Source: Prevotellaceae bacterium UBA1710
GTDB lineage: Bacteria; Bacteroidota; Bacteroidia; Bacteroidales; Bacteroidaceae
DNA: 55,922 bases
NCBI GenBank assembly: GCA_002317355.1
Contig: DCJC01000078.1
Span: forward strand, 1-55,922
Direction of reading: 5' to 3'
Translations under genes and position numbers: made by a program
The notes under the pieces: model-generated
What the model saw: the letters and a program-made list of their open reading frames with translations, nothing else
Told to the model about the DNA's origin: nothing
Databases searched by the model: none
Part shown: positions 17,877 through 27,061 of the stretch, one piece after another
Position numbering within the stretch: the first letter of the stretch is position 1
Layout: the number at the start of each line of letters is the position of its first letter

Positions 17877-19202
17877 ATGTTTCTAAAGAAGCGATTTTTC
17901 ATTATTCTGTTCTCCATTGCAGCATTAGCAGCATTTGGAGTATTGATGGCTATCTTCTATAAGATAGCCCTTGTGGGATTATGCATCTTTGTAGGTGCCA
18001 CCATTGTTGATATGGTGATGCTCATTAGGCTTCGAATTGAAGGCAGCAGGGATATTGCCTCAAAGCTGGACTTGGGCGAGGAGAATAGTATCAAGTTCGA
18101 TATGAAGGCCACTCGTGGAATTTTGAAGAGTGGTTATATCATTGACGAGATACCATCTGAATTCATTACAGAGGCTGAGATACACGAGGTAAAGAAATCA
18201 AGAGACGGATTTGCATGCTCATATCAATTTTTTCCTTCGCGCAGAGGAAATTTCAACTTAGGAAGGACTTTATTGTTTGCCTCTGTTCTCGGATTACTAG
18301 AACGCAGAATTGTACTTACAGACAAAGGACAGGAGGTGGATGTGTACCCTGCATTCACAAGACTACGAGAGAAGGAAGAACAGGTGAGATCGAAGCAGGT
18401 TCTCTCAACGGGTAGTCACAAGCGTCAGTTACCTTCTAACCAGACTGAGTTTCGTGACATCAGAGAATATGTCGTTGGTGATGATATCCGCACCATCAAC
18501 TGGAAAGCTACCGCAAGAACGGGCAGCACGATGGTGAATGAATATGAGGATGAGCGTTCACAGCATATCATCAACGTGATTGATTGTGGAAGTGCGATGC
18601 AACGAACATTCAATTCCCTCTCACTTCAAGACCATGCTATCAATGCCTCTCTACTCGTTTCATACTCTGCACTTGAGAAGGAATCTGACTGCGTTGGTGT
18701 CTGCTCATACAGTCCGAAAGGCATAAGCTATCTACCAGCAAGAGCAGGTAAGATGCATTTCAGCAGTATCATGCAGCAACTCTACGCCCTTGGTACTGAG
18801 CATGGCGAGAGTGACATCGAGCAACTGTGTATTACGCTTGACCGTAACGTGAAGCGAAGAAGTCTGGTATTCTTATATACCGATATTCCAACAATGACTG
18901 CCCTTGAGCGCCAGTTACAGTTCTTTAAGCGCATCTCTACACGAAATTGCTTGGTGGTAGTGAATTGTCTTGACAAAGAACTCGAAGAAGTTTCAAAGCG
19001 CGATTTGGATGGTAACACGAAGAGATCACAGCACCACAAGTATGTTGAGTGTACTCTTGCCAAGGATATGATTAACCAGAAGCAACTTATCGCAGACACT
19101 CTTCAGCAGAACGGTATCTATTGCCTTTCCATTTATCCGGAAGCCCTCTCCTTCGGTGTTCTTACCAAGTATCTTGAATTGAAGTCGAAGAGAGCATGGT
19201 AA
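17877..19202 (+). CDS. DUF58-domain protein, MoxR partner
   Basis: A 441-residue protein with two N-terminal transmembrane helices (about 7-26 and 30-50), then a beta-rich linker and the DUF58 core: FRDIREYVVGDDIRTINWKA and MVNEYEDERSQ, followed by a von Willebrand A-like fold beginning at VIDCG. These are the standard DUF58 motifs. Such proteins are thought to be substrates or partners of the MoxR ATPase in envelope or stress functions. It is the last gene of the operon; a heptamer array and a bidirectional terminator follow. Confidence 0.93.
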   Translation: MFLKKRFFIILFSIAALAAFGVLMAIFYKIALVGLCIFVGATIVDMVMLIRLRIEGSRDIASKLDLGEENSIKFDMKATRGILKSGYIIDEIPSEFITEAEIHEVKKSRDGFACSYQFFPSRRGNFNLGRTLLFASVLGLLERRIVLTDKGQEVDVYPAFTRLREKEEQVRSKQVLSTGSHKRQLPSNQTEFRDIREYVVGDDIRTINWKATARTGSTMVNEYEDERSQHIINVIDCGSAMQRTFNSLSLQDHAINASLLVSYSALEKESDCVGVCSYSPKGISYLPARAGKMHFSSIMQQLYALGTEHGESDIEQLCITLDRNVKRRSLVFLYTDIPTMTALERQLQFFKRISTRNCLVVVNCLDKELEEVSKRDLDGNTKRSQHHKYVECTLAKDMINQKQLIADTLQQNGIYCLSIYPEALSFGVLTKYLELKSKRAW

Positions 19203-19210
19203 ATAAAGAG

Positions 19211-19259
19211 TAAAGAGTAAAGGGTAAAGAGTAAAGGGTAAAGAGTAAAGAGTAAAGAA
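19211..19259 (+). repeat. Seven tandem heptamers GTAAAGR after the DUF58 stop
   Basis: Units alternate between GTAAAGA and GTAAAGG, seven copies in register. Each unit holds TAA, so with a 7-base step a stop codon occurs in every reading frame within 21 bases. Confidence 0.95.
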
Positions 19260-19271
19260 AAAGACAAAAGA

Positions 19272-19309
19272 AAATCTCCATGTAAGTAGATAACCTTACA
19301 TGGAGATTT
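19272..19309. terminator. Bidirectional terminator between the DUF58 and SGNH genes
   Basis: A perfect 15-bp stem (19272-19286 with 19295-19309) and an 8-nt loop. On the minus strand the stem is followed by a T-rich run, so it serves best as the terminator of the SGNH hydrolase gene; in the plus direction it can also stop transcription from the operon. Confidence 0.88.
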
Positions 19310-19354
19310 CTATTTGGAATAAGGAGGAATTAATATTCACTCATAATCAATCAA

Positions 19355-20098
19355 TTACAAACCGAGGAGGAACTTCTCACCCTTGTTCATAAAGAGCTTA
19401 TGCCCCTTCTTACTAAGGTGTGTATTATCCTGATAGTTCTGGAAGTAAACCTTTGTAAAGTCCATCTCCCAAACATAGATGCCACTCTGTGTTGTACAGT
19501 CATAAACAGGAACAGCGAAATTATGACACTGCTCAATCATGATGCGAGTGATATCTGGATAAGGAGGTGTTGTAATCTTCCAAGGAGTCATAACAGCCAA
19601 CTTAGCACCTGGTGCCTTCTTGATGAAGCCACGGATAAGCTTTACGAAACCTTCCTCAAACTCAGGAACAGTTCCCTTACCCTTGTTGATCTGCTCAGCA
19701 TCACTATGACCACCGATAAGGAGGATGTAATCACATGAATCCATATCCTCATAGAACTCACTGATTGGAGCACTCCAACGCTCGCTACGACGGTCGAAAG
19801 CTATACAGCAGTTGTTACGTGCATAGTTACGATAGAGCATGTGATACTTCTTGGCAACCATACAATGCCATGTATCTGTCATCTCCTGCAGTTTGTTACG
19901 AGCACGGCTTGCACCGAAGATATTAATAGTCTTACCAAACAAAGGAGAGTTACGTATCTCTGCAGGGATAGGATTCTTTGCATCGTTTAGGGCTTTTTCG
20001 TCAAGACGGAAGTCATACACAATTGCATCTTGCGCCTTTATTACTTGCGCGAACGCAAGACAAATGAGAATCAGCGATAGTTTTGTTATTAATCTCAT
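19355..20098 (-). CDS. Secreted SGNH/GDSL-type hydrolase
   Basis: A 247-residue protein with a signal peptide (cleavage near KAQ, residue 22). SGNH blocks are visible: block I INIFGASRARN with the nucleophile Ser64, a block III-like LLIGGHSDAEQ, and block V DNTHLSKKGH with the catalytic Asp/His. Block III has His-Ser where most members have Asn-Asp, so the oxyanion hole may differ. Members of this superfamily deacetylate carbohydrates or act as lipases and esterases; the substrate is unknown. It is transcribed alone, with its own promoter and terminator. Confidence 0.85.
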   Translation of the reverse strand: MRLITKLSLILICLAFAQVIKAQDAIVYDFRLDEKALNDAKNPIPAEIRNSPLFGKTINIFGASRARNKLQEMTDTWHCMVAKKYHMLYRNYARNNCCIAFDRRSERWSAPISEFYEDMDSCDYILLIGGHSDAEQINKGKGTVPEFEEGFVKLIRGFIKKAPGAKLAVMTPWKITTPPYPDITRIMIEQCHNFAVPVYDCTTQSGIYVWEMDFTKVYFQNYQDNTHLSKKGHKLFMNKGEKFLLGL

Positions 20099-20148
20099 AA
20101 CTTTTCTATTTTTTATTTTTAAAAAATGTTATATGGATATTCACGCGA

Positions 20149-20180
20149 CAAAGATACAACTTTTTTTTCGGGAAAGCAAA
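20149..20180 (-). promoter_or_regulatory. Promoter of the SGNH hydrolase gene
   Basis: On the minus strand TTTG (20180-20177), 20 nt, TATCTTTG (20156-20149). The start is predicted near 20145, giving a leader of about 46 nt. Confidence 0.75.
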
Positions 20181-20276
20181 AAGATTTTAGGATTTTTTAT
20201 CAAAATGTTCCTTTTTACTGAAAAAATCAAACGTTTTTCTTGTATCTTATACGCAATTTCTTTAACCTTTAGCACT

Positions 20277-23171
20277 TTAATACCACTTCACGTTGTTGGA
20301 ATAACCTGACCTCTTATCATATTTCAAGGCATCGGTAAGCGTTGCCGCATTACAACGGAAAGAGAAATTATAGCTGGTGTAAGGTGCAAGTACCACCTGA
20401 CAACTCATAGAGAAACAATGAAGATCGCGGCTGAGCGATGCAGTTGTCATGGATAACCTGTGAAAGTCAAAATCGTAACCTGACACAAAGGAGATATTCC
20501 ATCCTTGTGACAATCTGATATTGCCTGAGAAGTTCAGGTTCTGACTTATCGCATAGTTAAACCTTCCTACATAGATTTTATTACCATCAGCATCTTCCTC
20601 AATCAGTCTTGTGTCTACGAACTTTCCTCCGACATTCTCACGAAGAGTGACACCATAGCTGAACGTAAAGCTCCAAGGCATTGAGAATCGCATATATCCA
20701 TCATCATCAGTCTCGGCTTTCATATTTTTGCCTTCTACACTCTTCTGTCCTTTCTTCATGACAGGATCAGAGTTGGTATCATTGTCGGATTCATCATCAT
20801 TGTCGGAAGATGTATCTTTTCCATCCTTCTTCTTATCTTTGCCTTTTCCAAACAGCTTACGAAGAGTTTCTGGATTGAGAGTATAAGAGATATTCTGAGA
20901 CAATCCCTGGAATCGTCCGAAACGTCCATAATGATACTCTGTTTTGTCACCAAGATAAGTAGTTGCCTTACCCTCCTTATCGATTTTCTGGTTATATGCG
21001 TATGTAGCAAAGCTTGCATTGAGGCTAAAAGTATAACTCTTTGTCAACTTCAAACGAATATTCATACTGAGATCACTCCATTGATGATGCTTTGCTGCAA
21101 AATTATAGCTCATCTGAGCACTAAGTTCATCAATGATGCTTATCTTCTTGAAGCCGGTTGAGTCTTTGTCAGACTTCACCTTCATCTCTATATTGTTTGA
21201 AACGCCAAAACTGATAGCCTTGCTTTCACTATTGTAAACACCTCCACCGAATGGATTATACACATATACAGAGTCTGTCTCCCTCGTACCATTGAATACA
21301 TCCTTTTGAATGGTGAGTTTATCATTGAAATCAATATTCGGCTTATAGGTATAAGATACGGATGGAGTAAAGACATGACGTATTGCCTGAATCTTATCAC
21401 CAAAGATCTTACGGTTTGGTATAAAGAAACCATACAACTTGGTATTTGCTCCAACAGATACTGAAACGTCATATACATTGTAAAGTCCGTATTTAGGGAC
21501 TTCTTTATCTACCACCTTACCATCAGCTCCACCTACCCACTCCTTTTGGGTTTTCTTTGTGTACATCTTGTCAGAGAAATTGACAGAAGGTGTAACATTA
21601 ATAGCATTGAAGAGTGAGAACGGAGCACTAATAGGAATTGTATGTGAGATGTCATTTTCCCATCCACTAACAAAATTTCTCTTCATTACCTGATCTTCCT
21701 TTGCATGGATAGTATGAGACAAATGACCTGTGTACGACAAGCTTATCTTCTCATACCAACGCTCTTTACCCGCAGCATACTTACGCTTAAATGGATTGAA
21801 GCGAGAGATATTAATATTAAGATCAGGAAGAGTAATGCTCAAGGAAGAATCCTGCATACTCTGCACTATATTGGCAGATGATGACAAGCTCATTCCTATG
21901 CTTGAGAACTGAGTGCTGTACGAAACTGATGATGTACGGGTACTCTGAGATCGCTGTACTGGATTATACATTGAGCTAAGGTTGTTTCGCTCATATGAAC
22001 TTGTAGAGAAATTCACACTTGCAGAAAACTGTCCATAAGGACTTGCCTTAGCATCCTGACGATGACTCCATGTAATCTTGAAACTGGTACTCTTTGTATA
22101 GTCGGCCAAGCCCTTATCACCTTCTCGTGTATCTTGATAAGATGCTAAGAACGAACCTGAGTAACGATATCTCTTGCGATAGTTTGAAGCAGCAGAAACT
22201 CCCCATGATCCCTTTGTATAAATCTCGCCTAAAAGCTTGAGATCCATACGATCAGATATAGCAAAATAGTAGCCACCATCACGAAGATAGAAGCCACGTG
22301 CACTTTCATCACCATAGGTTGGCATGATGAAACCGCTGGAATATGACTTTGAGAATGGGAAGAATCCGTAAGGAATAGCAAATGGGAGCGGCACATCCTG
22401 AACAACAAGATATGCAGGACCAAAGATTACATCCTTACCAGGACGAACCTTTGCACGAGAAAGAGCAAGATAGAAATCTGGATGTTCATCGTCACATGTA
22501 GTGTAACGACCATGCTTCAGATAAAGGTTTCCCTCATTATCACGCTTTGAACGTTCAGCAGTAAGAAATCCATCTTCCTGCTCAGTATAGACCTGCGCGA
22601 TAAGTCCTTTCTTCGTTTTGAAATTGAAAGCCATAGTATCTGACTCATACGTATCAGCCCCCATTTTGAATACAGGTGTACCTATCTTCTCCTTTGTAGC
22701 AGAATCAATAACACCAGTTGCACGCACCAAATTTGAATCAAGGGCTATTGCCACCTTCTCTGAAGCAAGATCCATATTCTCATACTTAACCGTAGATGAG
22801 CCATAGAGATGCGCCATCTTATTGCCAGCAAAATAAACCAATGAGTCATCAGCTGTGTAGGCAACAGGTGCATCAATACCGTTTTTCTTCTTACGGTTCA
22901 TCGAATCAAGAGTTATGGAATCATCTATCGCTTTGTTACGGAGATAGATGGCACGATGAAGCGAGTCGAGAGTGTCGATAGCCTGAAGAGTAGCAGAATC
23001 TAACGCAGCTACGGCTTTTGAAGGTTCAACCATAGACTTTGCAGCAGGCAATTCTTTCCGTACAATAGTATCTGTATCATTCTTCTGAGTTTCGAAAAAC
23101 GATACGCGAGAGCCTGCCATCGCAAATACAATGACGAATGTTAGTATGAATATGGTTATACGACTGCGCAT
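20277..23171 (-). CDS. lptD: LptD-like LPS assembly outer-membrane protein
   Basis: A 964-residue protein with an N-terminal signal or anchor segment, an OstA/LptA-like periplasmic domain (about 100-230, with YGSSTVKYENMDLASEKVAIALD) and a large beta-barrel region with alternating aromatic strands to residue 964. This matches the Bacteroidota putative LptD family. Residues about 775-805 are an Asp/Lys/Ser-rich low-complexity loop (KGKDKKKDGKD), probably surface exposed. Genes for LptC, PpiD and a CNNM protein lie upstream on the same strand, consistent with an envelope block. Its promoter sits so close that the mRNA has almost no leader. Confidence 0.9.
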   Translation of the reverse strand: MRSRITIFILTFVIVFAMAGSRVSFFETQKNDTDTIVRKELPAAKSMVEPSKAVAALDSATLQAIDTLDSLHRAIYLRNKAIDDSITLDSMNRKKKNGIDAPVAYTADDSLVYFAGNKMAHLYGSSTVKYENMDLASEKVAIALDSNLVRATGVIDSATKEKIGTPVFKMGADTYESDTMAFNFKTKKGLIAQVYTEQEDGFLTAERSKRDNEGNLYLKHGRYTTCDDEHPDFYLALSRAKVRPGKDVIFGPAYLVVQDVPLPFAIPYGFFPFSKSYSSGFIMPTYGDESARGFYLRDGGYYFAISDRMDLKLLGEIYTKGSWGVSAASNYRKRYRYSGSFLASYQDTREGDKGLADYTKSTSFKITWSHRQDAKASPYGQFSASVNFSTSSYERNNLSSMYNPVQRSQSTRTSSVSYSTQFSSIGMSLSSSANIVQSMQDSSLSITLPDLNINISRFNPFKRKYAAGKERWYEKISLSYTGHLSHTIHAKEDQVMKRNFVSGWENDISHTIPISAPFSLFNAINVTPSVNFSDKMYTKKTQKEWVGGADGKVVDKEVPKYGLYNVYDVSVSVGANTKLYGFFIPNRKIFGDKIQAIRHVFTPSVSYTYKPNIDFNDKLTIQKDVFNGTRETDSVYVYNPFGGGVYNSESKAISFGVSNNIEMKVKSDKDSTGFKKISIIDELSAQMSYNFAAKHHQWSDLSMNIRLKLTKSYTFSLNASFATYAYNQKIDKEGKATTYLGDKTEYHYGRFGRFQGLSQNISYTLNPETLRKLFGKGKDKKKDGKDTSSDNDDESDNDTNSDPVMKKGQKSVEGKNMKAETDDDGYMRFSMPWSFTFSYGVTLRENVGGKFVDTRLIEEDADGNKIYVGRFNYAISQNLNFSGNIRLSQGWNISFVSGYDFDFHRLSMTTASLSRDLHCFSMSCQVVLAPYTSYNFSFRCNAATLTDALKYDKRSGYSNNVKWY

Positions 23172-23179
23172 TCAGGCTG

Positions 23180-23210
23180 CAAAGGTACAAAAAATTATTG
23201 ACACTACAAA
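23180..23210 (-). promoter_or_regulatory. Promoter of lptD, overlapping the ppiD terminator tail
   Basis: TTTG (23210-23207), a 19-nt spacer and TACCTTTG (23187-23180) give a full consensus on the minus strand. The predicted start is near 23176, about five bases before the ATG at 23171. The -33 box lies in the T-run of the upstream terminator. Confidence 0.85.
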
Positions 23211-23215
23211 AAAAA

Positions 23216-23243
23216 CCGCTCTCTGATGGAATTCAGAGAGCGG
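23216..23243 (-). terminator. Terminator of ppiD
   Basis: A perfect 11-bp stem (CCGCTCTCTGA at 23216-23226, its complement at 23233-23243) with a 6-nt loop, followed on the minus strand by eight T. Confidence 0.92.
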
Positions 23244-23298
23244 ATTTATAGTTTTTTGATAAAACGATATACCTTATTATATTTATTTAGGATTGAAA

Positions 23299-23379
23299 GG
23301 TTGGGAGGTTATGAGGTTGAGAGGTCTATGGTTTATCAAGCCAACATCTGTCACCCAACACCCAACACCAATCATCTTA
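23299..23379 (-). repeat. Octamer and heptamer arrays after ppiD, including its stop codon
   Basis: Plus-strand octamers GGTTGGGA, GGTTATGA, GGTTGAGA, GGTCTATG at 23299-23330. Heptamers at 23345-23379 read on the minus strand as TAAGATG, ATTGGTG, TTGGGTG, TTGGGTG, ACAGATG. The first heptamer starts with the TAA stop of ppiD. Confidence 0.8.
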
Positions 23380-25524
23380 ATAGAAGAGGTAACGCTTGTC
23401 AACAACATTAGCCTTAACGTAGAGTTCCTGCATGAAGTTGCCAGCCATCTGCATGTTACGCTGAGCAAGCTTCATCTCCTGAGACTTAGCATCGAACTTA
23501 ACGCCTGCACGAGCACCAGTTCTTGTTACCTGGAAGAGGTAAACACCTGCGTTACCCTTAACAGCCTTTGAAGAGAACTGACCAACCTTTGTTGCAGCAA
23601 CTGCACCACAAAGAGCTGGCTCAGAAGAACCTGTTACCTGTACGAATACTGGAGCAGCGAAAGTTACCTGATTAACAGCAGCAACCTGAGCACCCTTAGC
23701 CTGAGCATCCTTAACGCTCTTAGCACCAGCAGCCTTAGCAATAAGCTTTTCTGCCTTCTTGTCCTTGATCACCTCAGCCTTAACAATCTCCTTGATCTGC
23801 TCGTCATCGATTGAACGATAACCCTTCTCATGAATCTTTGTAAGTGCAACAACGAGGAGAGCATCATTATTACCACACTCATAAAGAGGAGAAATATGAC
23901 CTTCCTTAGCGTCGAAAATCCACTTAAGAGCATCACGAGTAGAACGAAGACCTCCTACATAGTGCTGTGTAGTACGTGTGTCAGGAGCAGCCTCAACTAC
24001 GTAGTTATACTTCTTAGCGCTCTTCTCAAGATCCTCGATTGACTTATCCTGGTTCTCAGAAACGAACTGAGAGAACTTGTTGTAAGCCTGAGAATATGTA
24101 TCCTTTGAGAATTCGATGTTTGTCTTGATTACAGCAGCAACATACTTAGTTGTCATAGCCTTACGACTTGTAACCTTAAGGATGATGTTTCCTGCAGTAG
24201 TCTTCACATTCTTGAGTTCACCAACACCAGCATAGTTAAGAGTGTTGAGGTAAGACTTTGTGTCAGCATCAAGAGATGGAGCGAGCTGATACTGCTGAGT
24301 TGTAAGCCAGCTCTTTTCGCCTGTCTGACCATACTTCTTAGCAATAGTCTCCCACTGAGAAGCATCAGCAGCAAGTGCATTGTAGATAGAGTCAGCACGC
24401 TTGTGAGCGTCTTCTGGAGTTTCACCACCAACCTGAATAGCCTGGAACTCGATTGAGTCAGGGAGCTCAGCCTTAGAAACAAGACGAAGCACATTGAGAG
24501 TGTTGTCCTGAGCATTCTCCTTAACAGCTGTTGTTGAGCCTACTGATGTAGAATCAAGAAGAGCCTGAATATCGTTAGGGAATGCGTTCTTTGTTACAGG
24601 AACACCAAGGTAAGGGATATCAGAACCTGACTTACGAACAACCTCTGTTGGATCCTCTGCAGCAGCAAGCTGAGCAGCGAAATCATTTGTCTGCTTCAAG
24701 AGAGCAGCCTTGTCACCTGCAGATGCAACAACACGGAAAGCAACATACTTGATATCGCGTGTCTCCTCATACTGCTTGAAGCGTGGCTTGAGCTCATTAT
24801 ACTTAGCCTTGAGGTCAGCGTCAGTAACCTGAACGTCCTTATCCTCAACCGAAGAGTAAGGGAATGCAGCGAGCTGGATGTCTGCCTCCTTTGTCTCCTC
24901 GTCGAAAGACTGCTTAGCCTCAACTGGGTTAGAGAAGAATGTGTGAGCAAGAAGAACCTGATACTTCTGAGAGAGAGTCTGCTGACGGAGAGTCTTCTCG
25001 ATGAACTGCCAGTAGTTATAGATCTTCTGGTACTGCTCCTTGAGTTGAGGGTTGGTATTCTTCTTATACTCGTTCATGAACTGCTTGAGTGCGTTAGCAT
25101 CAAAGCGACCAGTCTGCTGGTTTACGAATGGAGACTGAAGAAGAAGCTGGTTTGTACCCTGATTGAGGATATCACGAACCTCATCATCAGTTACTGTAAG
25201 ACCGAGTTCCTTAGCATCATTCTCGATGAGCTTTGTCTGAACGTAAGAGTTCCAAACCTGATCACGAACTGAATTAAGCTCGTCTTCAGAAAGGTTTTCC
25301 TTACCCTGCATCAACTTGATGACGTCAGTGTATTCGTCAACCATCTTCTGGAATTCCTCATAAGTGACTGTTTCGCCGAGAACTGAGCCAATCTGCTGAC
25401 GGGAACTGTTCTTAGAAGCCTCACATGAACGGAAGCCCTCCTCGGCAATGAAAGCAAAAAGGCCAAGACCGATGATGCTCACCAGGAAAATGCCCTTGCT
25501 TCTGATTTTACCTAATACTGCCAT
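23377..25524 (-). CDS. ppiD: PpiD/SurA-like periplasmic peptidyl-prolyl isomerase (chaperone)
   Basis: A 715-residue protein with one N-terminal transmembrane helix (about 11-29, after MAVLGKIRSKG). A SurA/PpiD N-terminal chaperone domain (about 35-190, GETVTYEEFQKMVDEY and LGLTVTDDEVRDILNQG) is followed by degenerate parvulin-like segments (about 340-450 and 500-600) and a long helical C-terminus. It is anchored in the inner membrane facing the periplasm and helps newly secreted outer-membrane proteins. The rotamase motifs are weak, so a chaperone role without isomerase activity is likely. It has its own promoter with a leader of about 110 nt that contains a hairpin. Confidence 0.92.
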   Translation of the reverse strand: MAVLGKIRSKGIFLVSIIGLGLFAFIAEEGFRSCEASKNSSRQQIGSVLGETVTYEEFQKMVDEYTDVIKLMQGKENLSEDELNSVRDQVWNSYVQTKLIENDAKELGLTVTDDEVRDILNQGTNQLLLQSPFVNQQTGRFDANALKQFMNEYKKNTNPQLKEQYQKIYNYWQFIEKTLRQQTLSQKYQVLLAHTFFSNPVEAKQSFDEETKEADIQLAAFPYSSVEDKDVQVTDADLKAKYNELKPRFKQYEETRDIKYVAFRVVASAGDKAALLKQTNDFAAQLAAAEDPTEVVRKSGSDIPYLGVPVTKNAFPNDIQALLDSTSVGSTTAVKENAQDNTLNVLRLVSKAELPDSIEFQAIQVGGETPEDAHKRADSIYNALAADASQWETIAKKYGQTGEKSWLTTQQYQLAPSLDADTKSYLNTLNYAGVGELKNVKTTAGNIILKVTSRKAMTTKYVAAVIKTNIEFSKDTYSQAYNKFSQFVSENQDKSIEDLEKSAKKYNYVVEAAPDTRTTQHYVGGLRSTRDALKWIFDAKEGHISPLYECGNNDALLVVALTKIHEKGYRSIDDEQIKEIVKAEVIKDKKAEKLIAKAAGAKSVKDAQAKGAQVAAVNQVTFAAPVFVQVTGSSEPALCGAVAATKVGQFSSKAVKGNAGVYLFQVTRTGARAGVKFDAKSQEMKLAQRNMQMAGNFMQELYVKANVVDKRYLFY

Positions 25525-25594
25525 TTTTTTAGTTTGATTTGGTTTTTATTATTACTTTTATTTTTTCTTTTATCGTGCCTTAATGGCTATTTCC

Positions 25595-25630
25595 GCATGC
25601 GATAGCAGATTTAGCTTAGCGCTCGCATGC
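25595..25630 (-). promoter_or_regulatory. Hairpin in the ppiD leader
   Basis: GCATGCGA (25595-25602) and TCGCATGC (25623-25630) form an 8-bp stem with a 20-nt loop. Each arm contains the palindrome GCATGC, so the site could also dimerise or bind a protein as DNA. It lies between the promoter and the ppiD start codon. Confidence 0.6.
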
Positions 25631-25640
25631 AAATTGCGTA

Positions 25641-25648
25641 CAAAGTTA
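25641..25648 (-). promoter_or_regulatory. -7 box of ppiD
   Basis: TAACTTTG on the minus strand; start predicted near 25637, about 112 nt upstream of the ATG at 25524. No strong -33 box was identified. Confidence 0.6.
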
Positions 25649-25758
25649 GTAAAAAAAAAGGAAAAAGCGCAACTTTGGAAACATTTTTTCCCAAAATCGC
25701 GCTATTTTCTCATATTATTAGGAGAAAAAGTGTTCAATTCGACAAATTTCCTAAAGAC

Positions 25759-27021
25759 TTAATCTTCTTCTTTAACAAGCCTAAGCTTTACAAGTTCAAT
25801 CTTGGTCTTAGTACTTCTCACAACCTTAAACTCAAACTTACCGTCAACCACCACTACATCATAGAGTTTTGGCAAGCTCTGGAAACGGTCAAGAATGAGT
25901 CCACCAACGGTTTTGTAATCGTCAGATTCAGGAAGCTCAATATGCAATATCTCATTCACCTTGTCAATCTCAAGACGAGCTGATATCACATAATCACCTT
26001 CATTGGTCTGCTTACAGATATAATTCGAATTGTCATGCTCATCCTCGATATCGCCGAAAATCTCTTCTACGATATCCTCAAGGGCAACAATTCCACTTGT
26101 GCCGCCGAACTCATCAACGACAACGCCAAGACTCTTTTTCTGCTGAAGGAAAGTGTGCATCAAAGTCTTTGCAGCCATGGTTTCAGGCACAAAAGGTATC
26201 TGTCTCACAGCACTCTTTATGTCTTTGATGTCATGGAACAATTCTGAGGAATGAACATAGCCGATAATATTATCAATATCTTCCTCATAAACGATGATTT
26301 TTGAATGACCTGATTCTATGAACATCTGACGAAGCTCAGCCACAGAACAATCTGCAGCAACTGCCTGAATCTCAGTTCGAGGTATCATACAATCTCGCAC
26401 CTTCGTATCCGTAAAATCGAGAGCATTCTGAAAGATTTTCACCTCTTCATCAATCTTTGCATCATCACCAGCCTGATCTATAGACTGCTGAACAAGATAG
26501 TCGAGATCCACCTTCGAGAACTCTTCCTGAGGCTCCTTCTTTTCCATCTTCACGCCCAATATGCGTAATAACATTTTTGATAGCATAGTACAGAACCTCG
26601 AAATAGGATAAAGTACTATGTAACAAAGATATGCAGGAAGAGCAAAACCTCTGAGAAGTGCGTTGGAATTTGCTTTAAAAAGCGTCTTCGGAAGGAACTC
26701 ACCCGTAAAGAGGACGATGAGAGTGGAGAGCAAAGTATCACTTGTAACCTTTGCTGCCTCAGAGAGTCCCGCAAAGATAGTCGCATCAAAGAGTTTTGCA
26801 ATCAGAATACCATAGATTACGAGTGCGATATTATTGCCAACGAGCATGGTTGAGACAAACATATTCGGATGGCGATAGAACTTCGACACAACACGATCAG
26901 TAATGCTATCCTTCTCACGATTCACCTCAGCAAGCATTCTATTGCTGGACACAAAAGCTATCTCCATGCCCGAGAAGAACGCGGAGAAAAGCATTGTTAT
27001 TATGATAGAAGCAATCAGCAT
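25759..27021 (-). CDS. CNNM/CorC-HlyC family membrane protein (hemolysin-type)
   Basis: A 420-residue protein with an N-terminal DUF21/CNNM domain (about 1-170) of about four helices, starting MLIASIIITMLFSAFFSGMEIAF with the Ser-Gly-Met-Glu turn typical of the family. A pair of CBS domains follows (about 205-325, MIPRTEIQAVAADCSV and VVDEFGGTSGIVALED), then a C-terminal CorC_HlyC domain (about 335-418). Family members are magnesium or cobalt extruders or metal-linked regulators. In Bacteroidota the gene often sits between lptC and ppiD, as here. GldE is a related possibility. Confidence 0.93.
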   Translation of the reverse strand: MLIASIIITMLFSAFFSGMEIAFVSSNRMLAEVNREKDSITDRVVSKFYRHPNMFVSTMLVGNNIALVIYGILIAKLFDATIFAGLSEAAKVTSDTLLSTLIVLFTGEFLPKTLFKANSNALLRGFALPAYLCYIVLYPISRFCTMLSKMLLRILGVKMEKKEPQEEFSKVDLDYLVQQSIDQAGDDAKIDEEVKIFQNALDFTDTKVRDCMIPRTEIQAVAADCSVAELRQMFIESGHSKIIVYEEDIDNIIGYVHSSELFHDIKDIKSAVRQIPFVPETMAAKTLMHTFLQQKKSLGVVVDEFGGTSGIVALEDIVEEIFGDIEDEHDNSNYICKQTNEGDYVISARLEIDKVNEILHIELPESDDYKTVGGLILDRFQSLPKLYDVVVVDGKFEFKVVRSTKTKIELVKLRLVKEED

Positions 27022-27026
27022 TCCAA

Positions 27027-27061
27027 ATTATCAATTTTCAATTCTCAATTATCAATTAGCC
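27027..27061 (-). repeat. Heptamer array AATTGAN containing the lptC stop codon
   Basis: Read on the minus strand the last lptC codons (Asn, stop) are the start of AATTGAT, AATTGAG, AATTGAA, AATTGAT, AATTTGG. The stop TGA is thus part of a repeat unit. Each full unit carries TGA, giving stops in all three frames. Confidence 0.9.
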
